64,000 nt of DNA from Jeotgalibacillus sp. R-1-5s-1 (GCF_004405105.1 NZ_SORW01000021.1:43489-107488); one strand, 5' to 3'. Positions 50,606 to 60,394 are shown, counted from the first letter of the stretch. Numbers and translations are program-made. Notes: generated by a model from the letters alone, not told the origin.

Positions 50606-51754
50606 ATGCTTTATCTCGATAATAGTGCAACAACGAAACCGGATCCGGCTGTGCTGGAATCTTATATAAAAGTAACCGAACAATATTACGGCAATCCTTC
50701 TTCTCTTCATGGCATGGGGGAAACAGCTGCTCAGCTGGTTGAAATGGCGAGAAAATCTGCTGCTTCGTATTTAAACGGAAGTGGAAAAGTCATTTTCACT
50801 TCAGGTGGGACGGAAAGCAATAACCTGGCGATAAAGGGTTTTGCCCAGTCTTTACGTTCGCGTGGAAATCATCTCATTACAACGAATATTGAGCACCCAT
50901 CTGTCCTCGAAGTGTTTCGTCATTTAGAAAAGGAAGGTTTCGCCGTGACGTATTTGCCGGTTGATGAAAAAGGCGTTATTTCCATTGATCAGTTAAGGTC
51001 TGCACTGAAAAAAGAAACCATTCTTGTATCCATCATGCATGTGAATAACGAAATTGGTTCTGTTCAGCCGATTGGAGAAGCAGGTAGTGTAATTAAAAAC
51101 CAATCCAGAGCAATTTTTCACGTAGATGCCGTCCAGTCATTTGGAAAGCTCCCGATAGATCCTGACAAAGCGGGTATCGATGCCTTAACACTGTCAGCTC
51201 ACAAATTCCATGGACTAAAAGGGACAGGCCTGATTTATTTAAATACAGATCAACAGTTAGTATCGCAAATGCTTGGCGGAAGTCAGGAGTTTGGCTTGAG
51301 AAGCGGGACGGTTCATACAGCTGGTACTGTAGCGATGGCTAAAGCGATGAGACTGGCCACTGAGCAATTAGAGAAGCATCGGAAACATCTTATAGAAGGA
51401 AGAGACTTATTAAGAGCTTTTTTTGAAACACGTGAGGAAGCGGAAGTTTTATCAGCTGAAGACCAGGCACCGCATATTCTCGCTGTTTCAGTTCCGCTTT
51501 TAAAAGGCGAGGTCGTTGTCCATGCTCTTGAGAAAAAAGGTGTTTATTTATCAACATCTAGTGCATGCTCATCGAGGATGACGAAACAGAGCCATGTTTT
51601 AAAAGCGCTCGGATTGAGTGATGACGTGATTAAAGGTGCTTTCCGCATTAGTCTTTCGCATGATGTATCCCTTAATGACCTTGAAAAGTTTAAAAAGATA
51701 TGGGAAGAAGTCATTCCTCCCTTATTAGAAGGAGTGAAAAGAAATGAACGCTGA
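50606..51754 (+). CDS. nifZ: Cysteine desulfurase (NifS/IscS-like)
   Basis: 382-residue fold-type I PLP enzyme that takes sulfur from cysteine. MLYLDNSATTKPD at the N-terminus; PLP lysine in LSAHKFHGLKGTG; the persulfide cysteine in STSSACSSR. It overlaps thiI by 11 bases, so it is the dedicated sulfur donor for ThiI, as with B. subtilis nifZ(ytbJ)-thiI. Start ATG 50606 (MLYLDN) follows GAAAGAGTGAG; the ORF extends upstream to 50576. Confidence 0.93.
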   Translation: MLYLDNSATTKPDPAVLESYIKVTEQYYGNPSSLHGMGETAAQLVEMARKSAASYLNGSGKVIFTSGGTESNNLAIKGFAQSLRSRGNHLITTNIEHPSVLEVFRHLEKEGFAVTYLPVDEKGVISIDQLRSALKKETILVSIMHVNNEIGSVQPIGEAGSVIKNQSRAIFHVDAVQSFGKLPIDPDKAGIDALTLSAHKFHGLKGTGLIYLNTDQQLVSQMLGGSQEFGLRSGTVHTAGTVAMAKAMRLATEQLEKHRKHLIEGRDLLRAFFETREEAEVLSAEDQAPHILAVSVPLLKGEVVVHALEKKGVYLSTSSACSSRMTKQSHVLKALGLSDDVIKGAFRISLSHDVSLNDLEKFKKIWEEVIPPLLEGVKRNER

Positions 51755-52955
51755 GCGAATTCTGATCCGGTACGGTGAGATTTCTACTAAAGGAAAAAAC
51801 CGTAACCGTTTCATCTCACAGCTTGAGAAAAATATAAAAAATACATTGTCAGATTTAAAGCCGGTCCGCTTTGATTCAGGCAGAGACCGCATGCATATTG
51901 AACTTTTGGATGCTTCAGAAACGGAAGTGGTGATTTCAAGGCTGAAACCCGTTTTCGGTATTCAATCATTCAGCCCTGTGGTTAAGGCAACAAAAGACCT
52001 CGATGACGTAAAACAAAAAGCAGTTGAACTTGTTAATTCAGTTAGAGACAAAGGAGATCTTTTCAAGGTGAAAGCCAGAAGAGCTGATAAAAAATATCCG
52101 CTTGATACGAATGAATTGAATCTTGAAATCGGATCTCACGTTTTAAGAAATGTGGACGGATTAACGGTTGAAATGAAAAAACCTGATATAGAGCTGGTTG
52201 TTGAGGTAAGGGAGGAAGCGGTTTACCTGTCTGCTGAAACAATTCAGGGTGCCGGTGGAATGCCAATCGGCACAGGGAATAAGGCAAGTCTGATGCTGTC
52301 AGGCGGACTCGACAGCCCGGTTGCAGGGTATCAGATGATGAAGCGTGGCGTGGAAATCGAAGCCATTCATTTTTTCAGTCCCCCATTTACAAGCGATAAA
52401 GCGAAGGAAAAAGTAAAAGAACTGACTGCGATCTTATCAGGATTTTCAGGCTCAATTAAATTGCATATTGTGCCGTTCACGAAAATTCAGCAGACAATCC
52501 ATCAGCAGGTTCCGGAAAATTATACGATGACCTCTACGCGAAGAATGATGCTTCGCATTGCAGATGAGATCCGTAAAAAAACAGGTTCACGTGCCATCAT
52601 CACAGGGGAAAGTCTTGGGCAGGTAGCCAGTCAGACGCTTGAGAGTATGGAAGCGATCAATGCGGTCAGCAGCACGCCGATCCTCCGCCCGTTAATTGCA
52701 GCTGATAAAACAGAGATCATCGACATTGCCAAAGAGATTGGCACATACGAAACGTCGATTCTCCCTTATGAAGACTGCTGTACGATCTTTACACCTGCTG
52801 CACCAAAAACAAAACCGAAGCTTGAAAAAGTCGAGTTTTACGAAAGCTTTGTTGATTTTGAAGTCTTGATTAAAGAGGCGGTTGAGCAGACTGAGTCAGA
52901 GAAACTGACAGTCGGTTACCGTGCACAGGAACAAAAGTTTGAGGAGCTTTTTTAA
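51744..52955 (+). CDS. thiI: tRNA 4-thiouridine synthetase ThiI
   Basis: 403 residues: N-terminal ferredoxin-like and THUMP domains (about 1-165), then the PP-loop ATPase with LMLSGGLDSPVAGYQMM. It makes s4U8 in tRNA. The C-terminal rhodanese domain of E. coli ThiI is absent, as usual in Bacillus, so sulfur comes directly from the overlapping nifZ product. RBS AGGAGTG lies inside the end of nifZ. Confidence 0.95.
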   Translation: MNAERILIRYGEISTKGKNRNRFISQLEKNIKNTLSDLKPVRFDSGRDRMHIELLDASETEVVISRLKPVFGIQSFSPVVKATKDLDDVKQKAVELVNSVRDKGDLFKVKARRADKKYPLDTNELNLEIGSHVLRNVDGLTVEMKKPDIELVVEVREEAVYLSAETIQGAGGMPIGTGNKASLMLSGGLDSPVAGYQMMKRGVEIEAIHFFSPPFTSDKAKEKVKELTAILSGFSGSIKLHIVPFTKIQQTIHQQVPENYTMTSTRRMMLRIADEIRKKTGSRAIITGESLGQVASQTLESMEAINAVSSTPILRPLIAADKTEIIDIAKEIGTYETSILPYEDCCTIFTPAAPKTKPKLEKVEFYESFVDFEVLIKEAVEQTESEKLTVGYRAQEQKFEELF

Positions 52956-52983
52956 ACCCTTCTGTTATTAGTATCATTTACCA

Positions 52984-53013
52984 GTGATAAGCCGTGTGTT
53001 TTTGCACATTCTA
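52984..53013 (+). promoter_or_regulatory. Sigma-G type promoter of the small acid-soluble spore protein gene
   Basis: GTGATA, 17-base spacer, CATTCTA (53007-53013); -10 fits the forespore consensus CATnnTA, -35 fits loosely. Confidence 0.5.
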
Positions 53014-53036
53014 TAGTCACAGAGGAGGTGAGACAC

Positions 53037-53237
53037 ATGGCAAACAGAAGCTCAAACCAACTTCTTGTTCCAGGTGTAGAACAAGCATTGGATCAAATGA
53101 AATACGAAATCGCTACTGAATTTGGCGTTCAGCTTGGAGCTGATTCAACAGCTCGCGCTAACGGTTCTGTAGGAGGAGAAATCACAAAGCGTCTTGTTCA
53201 GATGGCTGAACAACAGCTTAACGGTTACTCTAAATAA
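53037..53237 (+). CDS. sspA: Alpha/beta-type small acid-soluble spore protein
   Basis: 66 residues. Contains the germination-protease recognition segment [14 protein letters not shown] and the DNA-contact block [20 protein letters not shown]. These proteins coat spore DNA and protect it from UV. Start ATG 53037 follows AGGAGGTGAG. Single gene with a forespore-type promoter and strong terminator. The member name (sspA versus sspB/C/D) is by position after thiI. Confidence 0.95.
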   Translation: MANRSSNQLLVPGVEQALDQMKYEIATEFGVQLGADSTARANGSVGGEITKRLVQMAEQQLNGYSK

Positions 53238-53246
53238 TTTATAAAA

Positions 53247-53293
53247 GGAGTGTAGAGTCGGGGGATGACCCCAACTCTACACTCTTTTCTTTT
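53247..53293 (+). terminator. Terminator of sspA
   Basis: AGTGTAGAGT with GGGG / CCCC inside and ACTCTACACT, then T-rich tail. Confidence 0.9.
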
Positions 53294-53347
53294 TGTCGGG
53301 TCTTTTGTAAACTGTTTCTAGAGTCGAAAAATCTGGAGGAATGACGA

Positions 53348-54943
53348 ATGAAGCAGTTGTGGAAAAATGGCACGATTTATACGATGCAGCGTGAAGGGGA
53401 AACGGTTGAGGCGATTTTGACGAATAACGGTAAAATTGCTGCGCTTGGAACGGAAGAAGAGCTATTAAAGTTGGTAAATGGTGAAGTTGACCACGTTCAG
53501 GATCTGAATGGAGCCGTATTGTTCCCCGGGTTTGTTGACAGTCATTTACATATTGTAGGTGTCGGGGAAACCCTGCTCCGACTTGATTTATCTTCAATGA
53601 AGTCCAAACAGGAAGTATTGGAGGCCGTGAAGGAAAAGGCACGGGAGCTTCCTGCAGGTGAATGGATTCAAGGAGACGGCTGGAATGAAAATGAGTGGGA
53701 AGAAGCGCAGGTTCTGACTGCACAGGAGCTTGATGAGGCTGCCCCTGACCACCCTGTGTTGTTAAAAAGAATTTGCCGGCATGCGGTTGTTGCTAATTCC
53801 ATGGCACTTGAGCTGGCGAAAATCACGGCTGAAACACCTGATCCGGAAGGTGGCGTGATTGAACGTGATGCAAAAGGCTACTTGACCGGTCAGTTAAAGG
53901 ATCAGGCGCAGGATCTGATGATTCCGGCACTGCCTCCAATTAAGGATGAATATATTCAAAAAGCGTTGAAAACTGCACTTGAGCATGCCTGGTCGCTTGG
54001 ACTGACAGGTGGTCATACGGAAGATCTCAGCTACTATGGTGATTTTACAAGAACGTACCGTGCGTTTCAGAAGATCATTGAAGAGGATGGACGTCCGTTC
54101 CGTGCCCACCTTCTCGTTCATCATCAGGTGATTGAGGACTGGCACAGGCAGGGACATTCCTTCCTTTCCGGTTCAAGATATGTTGAATTTGGTGCAATGA
54201 AAATTTTTGCTGACGGCGCGTTAGGTGGACGGACCGCGCTCATTAAAAACGGGTACGCAGATATGCCGGGTGAAAAAGGGGTTGCGATTCACAGTCCTGA
54301 CAAGCTGAAGCAGCTCGTTTATAAAGCGCGCCAGTATGATATGCCGGTAGCGGTTCACGTCATTGGTGATCAGGCGTTTGAGTATATGCTCGATGCCATT
54401 GAAGAATATCCGTCAAACGGGGAGCGGGATAGATTGATTCATGCTCAGATTTTAGATGAGGATCTCATCAAACGTGCGGAAAAACTTCCAATCGTGCTCG
54501 ATATCCAGCCGAGATTTGTACCATCAGACTTCCCATGGGTGATTGACAGAATTGGTGAAGAGAATATGACGTGGAATTATGCCTGGAAAACGCTTCTCGA
54601 TCGCGGGATTGCGCTGGCAGCGGGATCTGATGCGCCGATTGAGCCACTTGATCCGTTACTTGGTATTCATGCAGCCGTGACGAGAACAAAGCCGGGTGAT
54701 CCTGAACGGACCGTTTATAAGGAGCACGAATGTTTATCTGTATACGAAGCAATTTCTCTTTTTACAAAAGGCAGTGCATACGTGTGTCATCATGAAAACG
54801 ACCGCGGCTTGTTAAAAGAAGGTTTTGCCGCTGACTTTACAGTTCTGGAGAAGGATCCATTTACTATACATCCTGATGAGCTTTTGACGCTGAAGGTGGA
54901 AAAAACAGTTGTAGATGGTAAAACGGTGTTCTCACGTGCCTAA
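53348..54943 (+). CDS. ytcJ: Amidohydrolase, YtcJ type
   Basis: 531-residue metal-dependent amidohydrolase (amidohydro_3). Metal ligands appear in FPGFVDSHLHI, VAVHVIGDQA, HAQILD and AAGSDAPIEP. The N-terminal LWKNGTIYTM begins the usual beta-sandwich. Substrate unknown; relatives act on N-acyl amino acids or formamide-like bonds. Cytosolic. ATG after TGGAGGA. No co-transcribed partner is evident. Confidence 0.88.
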   Translation: MKQLWKNGTIYTMQREGETVEAILTNNGKIAALGTEEELLKLVNGEVDHVQDLNGAVLFPGFVDSHLHIVGVGETLLRLDLSSMKSKQEVLEAVKEKARELPAGEWIQGDGWNENEWEEAQVLTAQELDEAAPDHPVLLKRICRHAVVANSMALELAKITAETPDPEGGVIERDAKGYLTGQLKDQAQDLMIPALPPIKDEYIQKALKTALEHAWSLGLTGGHTEDLSYYGDFTRTYRAFQKIIEEDGRPFRAHLLVHHQVIEDWHRQGHSFLSGSRYVEFGAMKIFADGALGGRTALIKNGYADMPGEKGVAIHSPDKLKQLVYKARQYDMPVAVHVIGDQAFEYMLDAIEEYPSNGERDRLIHAQILDEDLIKRAEKLPIVLDIQPRFVPSDFPWVIDRIGEENMTWNYAWKTLLDRGIALAAGSDAPIEPLDPLLGIHAAVTRTKPGDPERTVYKEHECLSVYEAISLFTKGSAYVCHHENDRGLLKEGFAADFTVLEKDPFTIHPDELLTLKVEKTVVDGKTVFSRA

Positions 54944-55024
54944 GCTAGTTTCATTGATGCAACCGTGTCAGAAGGCGTATAATTAGTTCCGTTATTTAGA
55001 AAGTCGAATGATTGGAGAAACAAT

Positions 55025-55942
55025 ATGGTAACTGAAGAACGTAAAGGAATCATCTATACGGCTTTTGCCTATACATTATGGGGGTTATTGCCGATCTACT
55101 GGAAGCTGGTGGAGCATGTACCGGCTGATGAAATACTCGCCAATCGGATTTTCTGGTCATTCTGGTTCATGTTGATTTTACTGGTGGCAACAAGACAGTT
55201 CAAAGCTTTCAGAAGTGAGACCTTCTCACTTCTGAAGCGGAGAAAGAGATTTGCGGCGCTGGTGACTGCATCGGTCCTGATCAGTATTAACTGGTTTGTT
55301 TATATATGGGCGGTTAACTCTGGTCAGATGGTTGAAGCCAGTCTCGGTTACTACATTAATCCTCTGGTGTCTGTTTTACTCGGTGTCATTGTGCTGAAGG
55401 AATTAATGAGTAAGGCACAGGTTCTCTCTTTTATCCTTGCTTTGGTCGGTGTGCTGATTCTAACTGTCTCATACGGCCAGTTTCCCTGGATTGCGTTCAT
55501 CCTTGCTTTTTCATTTGGACTGTACGGACTGGTGAAAAAAATGTTGAAGGTAAATGCAGCGATTGGATTGACACTTGAAACGCTGACGATTATGCCAATT
55601 GCTCTTTTATATCTCGGCTACCTTGGGGCAGCAGGGGACCTTGCGTTGTTCAATGTTTCTTTTGGGACTGATTTTCTGCTTGTCGCAGCTGGTGCGGCTA
55701 CAGCGATTCCGCTTCTCCTTTTTGCCAATGGGGCACAGCGGATTCCGTTATTTATGGTCGGGTTTTTGCAGTACATTGCACCGACGATTACGTTGATACT
55801 TGGCGTATTTTTTTATGGAGAACCTTTCAGTGCGGTAGATCTGATTTCGTTTATCTTTATCTGGTTGGGGCTTGCTGTGTTTACTGTTTCGAGAACGAAG
55901 TGGGCGATGCAGGTGCCGGTGAGGAGAAAGAAAGCAGTGTGA
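55025..55942 (+). CDS. rarD: EamA-family transporter, RarD type
   Basis: 305 residues, ten predicted membrane helices in two EamA halves. The start KGIIYTAFAYTLWGLLPIYW and EILANRIFWSFW are hallmarks of RarD (chloramphenicol-sensitivity protein-like). It probably exports small metabolites; the real substrate is unknown. RBS TTGGAGAAAC. Followed by hairpin copy 6. Confidence 0.9.
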   Translation: MVTEERKGIIYTAFAYTLWGLLPIYWKLVEHVPADEILANRIFWSFWFMLILLVATRQFKAFRSETFSLLKRRKRFAALVTASVLISINWFVYIWAVNSGQMVEASLGYYINPLVSVLLGVIVLKELMSKAQVLSFILALVGVLILTVSYGQFPWIAFILAFSFGLYGLVKKMLKVNAAIGLTLETLTIMPIALLYLGYLGAAGDLALFNVSFGTDFLLVAAGAATAIPLLLFANGAQRIPLFMVGFLQYIAPTITLILGVFFYGEPFSAVDLISFIFIWLGLAVFTVSRTKWAMQVPVRRKKAV

Positions 55943-56046
55943 GTTAGATAAAACCGGGCCAGTGACATGCTCCGATTACCATTATAAAGTTTAGGCGACG
56001 TTTCTTTACTAATTATCATTAAGAAAATGAGGTTATCTCCATAAAA

Positions 56047-56156
56047 GGGCTCAATTCACCCGTAGACTCCTATGGCGGAAGGGTCAGGTGAAACCGATGT
56101 GCGAAGCACAGCGGGTTCACCGCCCGGCCATGGAAAGCGGAGGGTGAATTGAGCCC
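56047..56156 (+). repeat. Intergenic hairpin element, copy 6 (short form)
   Basis: Perfect 15-bp arms GGGCTCAATTCACCC and GGGTGAATTGAGCCC. ATGGC / GCCAT inner helix and GGTGAAACC / GGGTTCACC hairpin. Flanked by AAAA on the left and GGTTTAT on the right. It lies between convergent rarD and nadK2. Confidence 0.9.
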
Positions 56157-56178
56157 GGTTTATATTTAGAAGCTTTAT

Positions 56179-56979
56179 TTATAAAAACGTCCGCTTCACC
56201 TTTTCCCAGAAGGAATTGTCTTTCAGCTTAACCGTTTTAACAATGTTTTCACTCAGCGCAAGATCAACGTGCTGTACGTGGCTGATGCCCAATGCTTCGT
56301 TATCGAGACCCATAACCGGATAGTCATTGCCATCCTGCGTCACACTAAGGCGAAGTTTTCGCTGTCCGCTCAAGATAAAGGAAGAGCCGAGTGTACGGAA
56401 GCGGTTGTTGTTCACGGAGGCGAGTTCGCTGACCTGCATACATGGAAGCATTGGATCAACAACAGCGCCGCCTACTGATTTATTATAGGCAGAGCTTCCG
56501 GTAGGTGTGGAGATAATCATGCCATCACCGCGGAAAGTTTCGAAGTGAAGATCATCAATATGGACATCCATCACAAATGTTTTAATAATGCCTGACCGGA
56601 TACTGAATTCATTCAGGCATAAAAATTTTGTTTCATCATCAACCGTGACTTCGATGGTCGGATATTTACGGACTTCAATTTGTTCTTTAGTCATTGCCTC
56701 AATCATGGATGAAACGTCATCAATGTGGAAGTCACAGTAGAGGCTTCTTTTTCGTGATGTCGATACGCCGGCGTACAGGCAGTCCTGTCTGAATCCGGTT
56801 TTTCTCACGGCCTGCAGGAATGCACCGTCACTTCCGACACTGACAATAATATTTGCTTCTTTATAATCAGCGACAACAGAAAATCCATAGCGCTCAGCCA
56901 GTTCTTCAAGCATGGAAACCTGTTCTTTTGTTTTGTCATCTTTACGGGCATAAAAATACATATTTCGTCGTTGTTCCAT
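56179..56979 (-). CDS. nadK2: NAD kinase 2 (YtdI type)
   Basis: 266-residue ATP-NAD kinase making NADP. The substrate loop TPTGSSAYNKSVGGAV and NEFSIR are normal. The usual GGDGT nucleotide motif reads VGSDGAF here (Gly to Ser, Thr to Ala), with the catalytic Asp kept. Start ATG 56979 follows GGAGGGATC; the ORF extends to 57042. Divergent from sppA, as expected for ytdI. Confidence 0.92.
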   Translation of the reverse strand: MEQRRNMYFYARKDDKTKEQVSMLEELAERYGFSVVADYKEANIIVSVGSDGAFLQAVRKTGFRQDCLYAGVSTSRKRSLYCDFHIDDVSSMIEAMTKEQIEVRKYPTIEVTVDDETKFLCLNEFSIRSGIIKTFVMDVHIDDLHFETFRGDGMIISTPTGSSAYNKSVGGAVVDPMLPCMQVSELASVNNNRFRTLGSSFILSGQRKLRLSVTQDGNDYPVMGLDNEALGISHVQHVDLALSENIVKTVKLKDNSFWEKVKRTFL

Positions 56980-57121
56980 CAAAGATCCCTCCGGTTCAAT
57001 TGAATGCGTCAATATGTAGTGCTGTACAATATTCATGTACATACAAAAAGTGTATCATGAAATGAAACATATCCAAAACTCGAACGTAAGGATATTTGAA
57101 AGATTAAAGGAGGCTATAACA

Positions 57122-58123
57122 ATGTCAGCAAAAAGATGGATAGCATTAGGTATTGCCGTTGTGCTGTTTGTTGTATCGGCGGGAATTAATTTTGCCTCAG
57201 TTGCTCTGACAACTGATTTTGAAGAAATGTTTTCAACTGCAGCTTCTCTTGACGGACTGCCTGAGGAAGTCATTGAAGACGGCAGCTTTTCAGACAGGAT
57301 TGCTGTGCTTGAGCTGAACGGGACGATTCAGGATACCGGCGATACAGGTGGTTTTCTCGGGCCTGTCGGGTACAATCATACCCATTTTATGAATCAGCTT
57401 AATCAGGTGAAAGAGGATGCATCGATCAAAGGAATTGTGCTTAGCGTCAATACGCCAGGTGGCGGTGTCGTAGAAAGTGCGGAGATTCATGACAAGCTAG
57501 TGGAGATTATCGAAGAAACAGATAAAACTGTCTATGTTTCGATGGGGGCTCAGGCCACATCTGGCGGTTACTACGTTTCGGCACCAGCAGATAAGATTTT
57601 CGCCAGCAGGGAAACGATGACGGGATCATTAGGTGTTATTCTTCAAAGCATTAATTTCAGCGGGCTCGCAGATGAGCTTGGTGTGGAATTTGTCAGCGTT
57701 ACCTCCGGTGAATTTAAAGATATGTTAAACCCGGCTGAGGAAGTAAGAGAAGAAGACCTGGCCATTGTACAAAGCATGCTTGAAGATTCCTATCAGGGAT
57801 TTGTCGATGTTATTGCAAACGGACGTGATCTGCCGGAAGAACGTGTAAGAGAGATTGCAGACGGCCGTATTTATAATGGTACTCAGGCACTCGAACTCGA
57901 CTTGATCGATGAATTCGGTTACGAGGAAGACGTAATCGCAGCACTAAAAGAGGATCTGGAGATTGGCAATGCCCAGGTCATCCGTTACGGTATGCCGAAC
58001 GATTTCGCCTCTCTGTTTAATTATCAGGCATCCAGATTATTTGGCAGTCCGGAAACACAAATATTATCTGAAATCATGAATAACACTGGCGGACCGCGTC
58101 CGATGTACTTGTATTCCAACTAA
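57122..58123 (+). CDS. sppA: Signal peptide peptidase SppA
   Basis: 333-residue S49 serine protease that degrades leftover signal peptides in the membrane. One N-terminal membrane helix (about 5-25). The nucleophile Ser lies in GAQATSGGYYVS, and the general-base Lys in SGEFKDMLNP follows, the Ser-Lys dyad of SppA. TMTGSLGVI is a family block. Start ATG 57122 follows AAAGGAGG. The RDD gene yteJ starts 14 bases later; in B. subtilis SppA-YteJ form an operon involved in lantibiotic resistance. Confidence 0.94.
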   Translation: MSAKRWIALGIAVVLFVVSAGINFASVALTTDFEEMFSTAASLDGLPEEVIEDGSFSDRIAVLELNGTIQDTGDTGGFLGPVGYNHTHFMNQLNQVKEDASIKGIVLSVNTPGGGVVESAEIHDKLVEIIEETDKTVYVSMGAQATSGGYYVSAPADKIFASRETMTGSLGVILQSINFSGLADELGVEFVSVTSGEFKDMLNPAEEVREEDLAIVQSMLEDSYQGFVDVIANGRDLPEERVREIADGRIYNGTQALELDLIDEFGYEEDVIAALKEDLEIGNAQVIRYGMPNDFASLFNYQASRLFGSPETQILSEIMNNTGGPRPMYLYSN

Positions 58124-58137
58124 AAGGAGGAACTTTC

Positions 58138-58677
58138 ATGGACCATCATGAACAAGAAACTCTTCAGTCCGAAGCTGTTCCTTCTACGGTGACATATGAG
58201 CCGCATTACGGAGGCTTCTGGATCAGGGTTTGTGCTTACTTATTTGACTTACTGATCATTGCAGCATTAAACGGTCTGCTCATTGAGCCTGCTTTCCGGC
58301 TTGCAGGTATTGACCTGACAGGTGGTATGTTCAGCCCGATCAATATTGCGACAGGTATTGTCTTTTTTGCCTACTTCGTACTGATGACTAAAATACTCGG
58401 TCAGACACTCGGAAAAATGATTTTCGGACTGAAAGTGGTTGCATTGCCATCAGAAAAATTAAGCTGGGTGACAGTGCTTTTCAGAGAGCTGATTGGACGC
58501 TACCTTCACATCGCGATTACCTTTTTCAGTCTGCCGGTCTTCCTGTTTTTATACGGTGTGGTTGCATTTACACCGAAAAAGCAGGGCATTCACGACCTGC
58601 TCGCGGATACAACCGTTATTCACGAACGGACAGTTATAGCAGGTAAGCCTGAAAAAGCAGCATACGTACAATCATAA
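58138..58677 (+). CDS. yteJ: RDD-family membrane protein (YteJ)
   Basis: 179 residues with three or four membrane helices. The RDD signature is present: GGFWIRVCAYLFDLLIIAAL, with later LGQTLGKMIFGLKVV and QGIHDLLADT. Cytoplasmic tails at both ends. Partner of SppA by operon. B. subtilis YteJ inhibits SppA. RBS AAAGGAGGA. Confidence 0.9.
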   Translation: MDHHEQETLQSEAVPSTVTYEPHYGGFWIRVCAYLFDLLIIAALNGLLIEPAFRLAGIDLTGGMFSPINIATGIVFFAYFVLMTKILGQTLGKMIFGLKVVALPSEKLSWVTVLFRELIGRYLHIAITFFSLPVFLFLYGVVAFTPKKQGIHDLLADTTVIHERTVIAGKPEKAAYVQS

Positions 58678-58681
58678 ATAC

Positions 58682-58724
58682 GGGTGGTGAGTAGTCCTGT
58701 TGGACGGCTCTCCACCCTTTTTTT
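58682..58724 (+). terminator. Terminator of sppA-yteJ
   Basis: GGGTGG / CCACCC with inner GTCC / GGAC and a run of seven T residues. Confidence 0.85.
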
Positions 58725-58787
58725 GTAAGTTAGTAAAGTTGAAATAATTTTTGGTGTAGAGGGGATATTAAGGAAGAGGTGGCGCTA

Positions 58788-59402
58788 ATGAACTGGCTAT
58801 TCCTGTTGCTTATACCGCTTATCATTCTGTTTATTAAGATTAAATTATCAATTGACATTCAGACAGGCCGTGACAGGATTTTTTGTGTCCTGAAACTGTA
58901 TGCTGCAGGAATCAGGATAAAAAAATGGATCATCCCTTTTAAATACGGACAAAAGCTGTCTGTAAAAATGAAAGTGAACGGTGAGAAAAAAAGAATGACT
59001 GTCCATGATTTCAAACTCCTTGTGCATCAATACAAGCAGCTGAAGGCAGAGACAACGGGTTTAAGAACATGGGGAAGACAGACGCTCCGTAAGATCTCAA
59101 TTGAAAAGTATGACCTGAGAGTGAAGGCGGGAACAGGTTCAGCTGACACAACGGCATTGGTAATCGGGATAATATATCCTGTACTGGCATTTCTTCAAAC
59201 TGGAATGAGTTTGTGTGTGCCGTTCCGGTGCAAGCCGGCTTGCAATGTCTATCCGGCATTTAACGAACCGGCATTTCAACTGGCGTTTTCATGTATAGGA
59301 TCTATCAAAGCCGGACAGCTTATAAAAGCAGGCCTGTTATTTCTTATCAGAAATAAGGTCATCGAAAAGAAAGCGGGTGGAAGAGATGGAACATCCAATT
59401 GA
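58788..59402 (+). CDS. ytfI: DUF2953 protein (YtfI)
   Basis: 204 residues: an N-terminal membrane helix (NWLFLLLIPLIILFIKI) and a mostly extracytoplasmic or cytosolic basic domain with paired cysteines near PFRCKPACNVYP. Matches DUF2953, the gene preceding gerW in Bacillus. Function unknown; sporulation-linked by context. ATG 58788 follows AAGAGGTGG. It overlaps the next gene by 17 bases. Confidence 0.85.
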   Translation: MNWLFLLLIPLIILFIKIKLSIDIQTGRDRIFCVLKLYAAGIRIKKWIIPFKYGQKLSVKMKVNGEKKRMTVHDFKLLVHQYKQLKAETTGLRTWGRQTLRKISIEKYDLRVKAGTGSADTTALVIGIIYPVLAFLQTGMSLCVPFRCKPACNVYPAFNEPAFQLAFSCIGSIKAGQLIKAGLLFLIRNKVIEKKAGGRDGTSN

Positions 59403-59778
59403 AGGCGTCATGTCCTCAGCAATGGAACAGTTAAAAGAGATGGTTGATGTGAATACGATTATCGGCGATCCGGTTGAAACAGGAGACGGTCGCACCATCA
59501 TGACCGTATCACGTGTCAGGTTCGGCTATGCAGCAGGTGGCAGTGAGTTTCAGTCGGCTTTTGAGGAAACAGTGGAAGGACATCCTTTCGGCGGTGGAAG
59601 CGGCGGTGGCGTATCTATTACACCGGTTGCCTTTTTGATTGTCGGTAAAGAAGGCGTATCGATGCATCACATGAATGAAGGCACACATCTTCTTGAAAAG
59701 CTGATGGATATGGCTCCTGAAACCATTGGCCGTATTCAGGAAATGTTCAGAAAACAGCACTCAGAGGAAACGCATTAG
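59386..59778 (+). CDS. gerW: Spore germination protein GerW family (YtfJ)
   Basis: 130 residues of the YtfJ/GerW family, with HPIEGVMSSAMEQLKEMVDV at the N-terminus and the glycine-rich GHPFGGGSGGGVSITPVAF, a family hallmark. In B. subtilis GerW is a forespore protein needed for L-alanine germination. ATG 59386 follows GGGTGG. Coupled to ytfI. Confidence 0.92.
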   Translation: MEHPIEGVMSSAMEQLKEMVDVNTIIGDPVETGDGRTIMTVSRVRFGYAAGGSEFQSAFEETVEGHPFGGGSGGGVSITPVAFLIVGKEGVSMHHMNEGTHLLEKLMDMAPETIGRIQEMFRKQHSEETH

Positions 59779-59841
59779 TTGAATAACCCACCCTCCTTTC
59801 AGTATGATGAGAAAGAATACATATTGAAGGAGGATTTTTTT

Positions 59842-60342
59842 ATGGCTTCTGTAACATTTAAAAACAACCCGGTCACATTACTTGGAAATGAAGTGAAGGT
59901 AGGCGATCAGGCACCTGCGTTCGAAGTGCTGGCAAATGATCTTTCACCATTTCAGTTAAAAGATTCTGCTGGAAAAATTAAACTAATCAGTGTTGTGCCA
60001 TCAATTGACACTGGTGTATGTGATGCGCAGACAAGACGTTTCAATGAAGAAGCGGGCGAGCTTGATAATGTCGAGGTTCTGACGATCTCAGTTGACCTGC
60101 CATTCGCGCAAAAACGCTGGTGTGGAGCAAACGGACTTGAAAATGTGATCACACTATCCGACCATAAAGAGCTGTCCTTCGGTAAAGCGTACGGTGTTGC
60201 CATTGAAGAGCTTCGTCTTCTGGCGCGCGCTGTATTTGTGATTGATACAGAGGACAAAGTTGTTCATGCTGAATACGTTTCTGAAGCGACGAACCACCCG
60301 GATTATGAAGCTGCCATTGCAGCAGCAAAATCAGCAAACTGA
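59842..60342 (+). CDS. tpx: Thiol peroxidase
   Basis: 166-residue atypical 2-Cys peroxiredoxin that reduces hydroperoxides with thioredoxin. Peroxidatic Cys60 is in [11 protein letters not shown] and resolving Cys94 in KRWCGANG, both at family positions. The start ATG 59842 follows GAAGGAGGA at good distance; the ORF extends to 59779, but this start gives the normal length. Probably its own unit, with a terminator. Confidence 0.96.
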   Translation: MASVTFKNNPVTLLGNEVKVGDQAPAFEVLANDLSPFQLKDSAGKIKLISVVPSIDTGVCDAQTRRFNEEAGELDNVEVLTISVDLPFAQKRWCGANGLENVITLSDHKELSFGKAYGVAIEELRLLARAVFVIDTEDKVVHAEYVSEATNHPDYEAAIAAAKSAN

Positions 60343-60355
60343 TCTTTCATCATTG

Positions 60356-60394
60356 AAAGCCGGCTCCCTTTCTGACAAGGGTGCCGGCTTTTTA
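60356..60394 (+). terminator. Terminator of tpx
   Basis: AAAGCCGGC / GCCGGCTTT with inner CCCTT / AAGGG, and T run. Confidence 0.9.
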
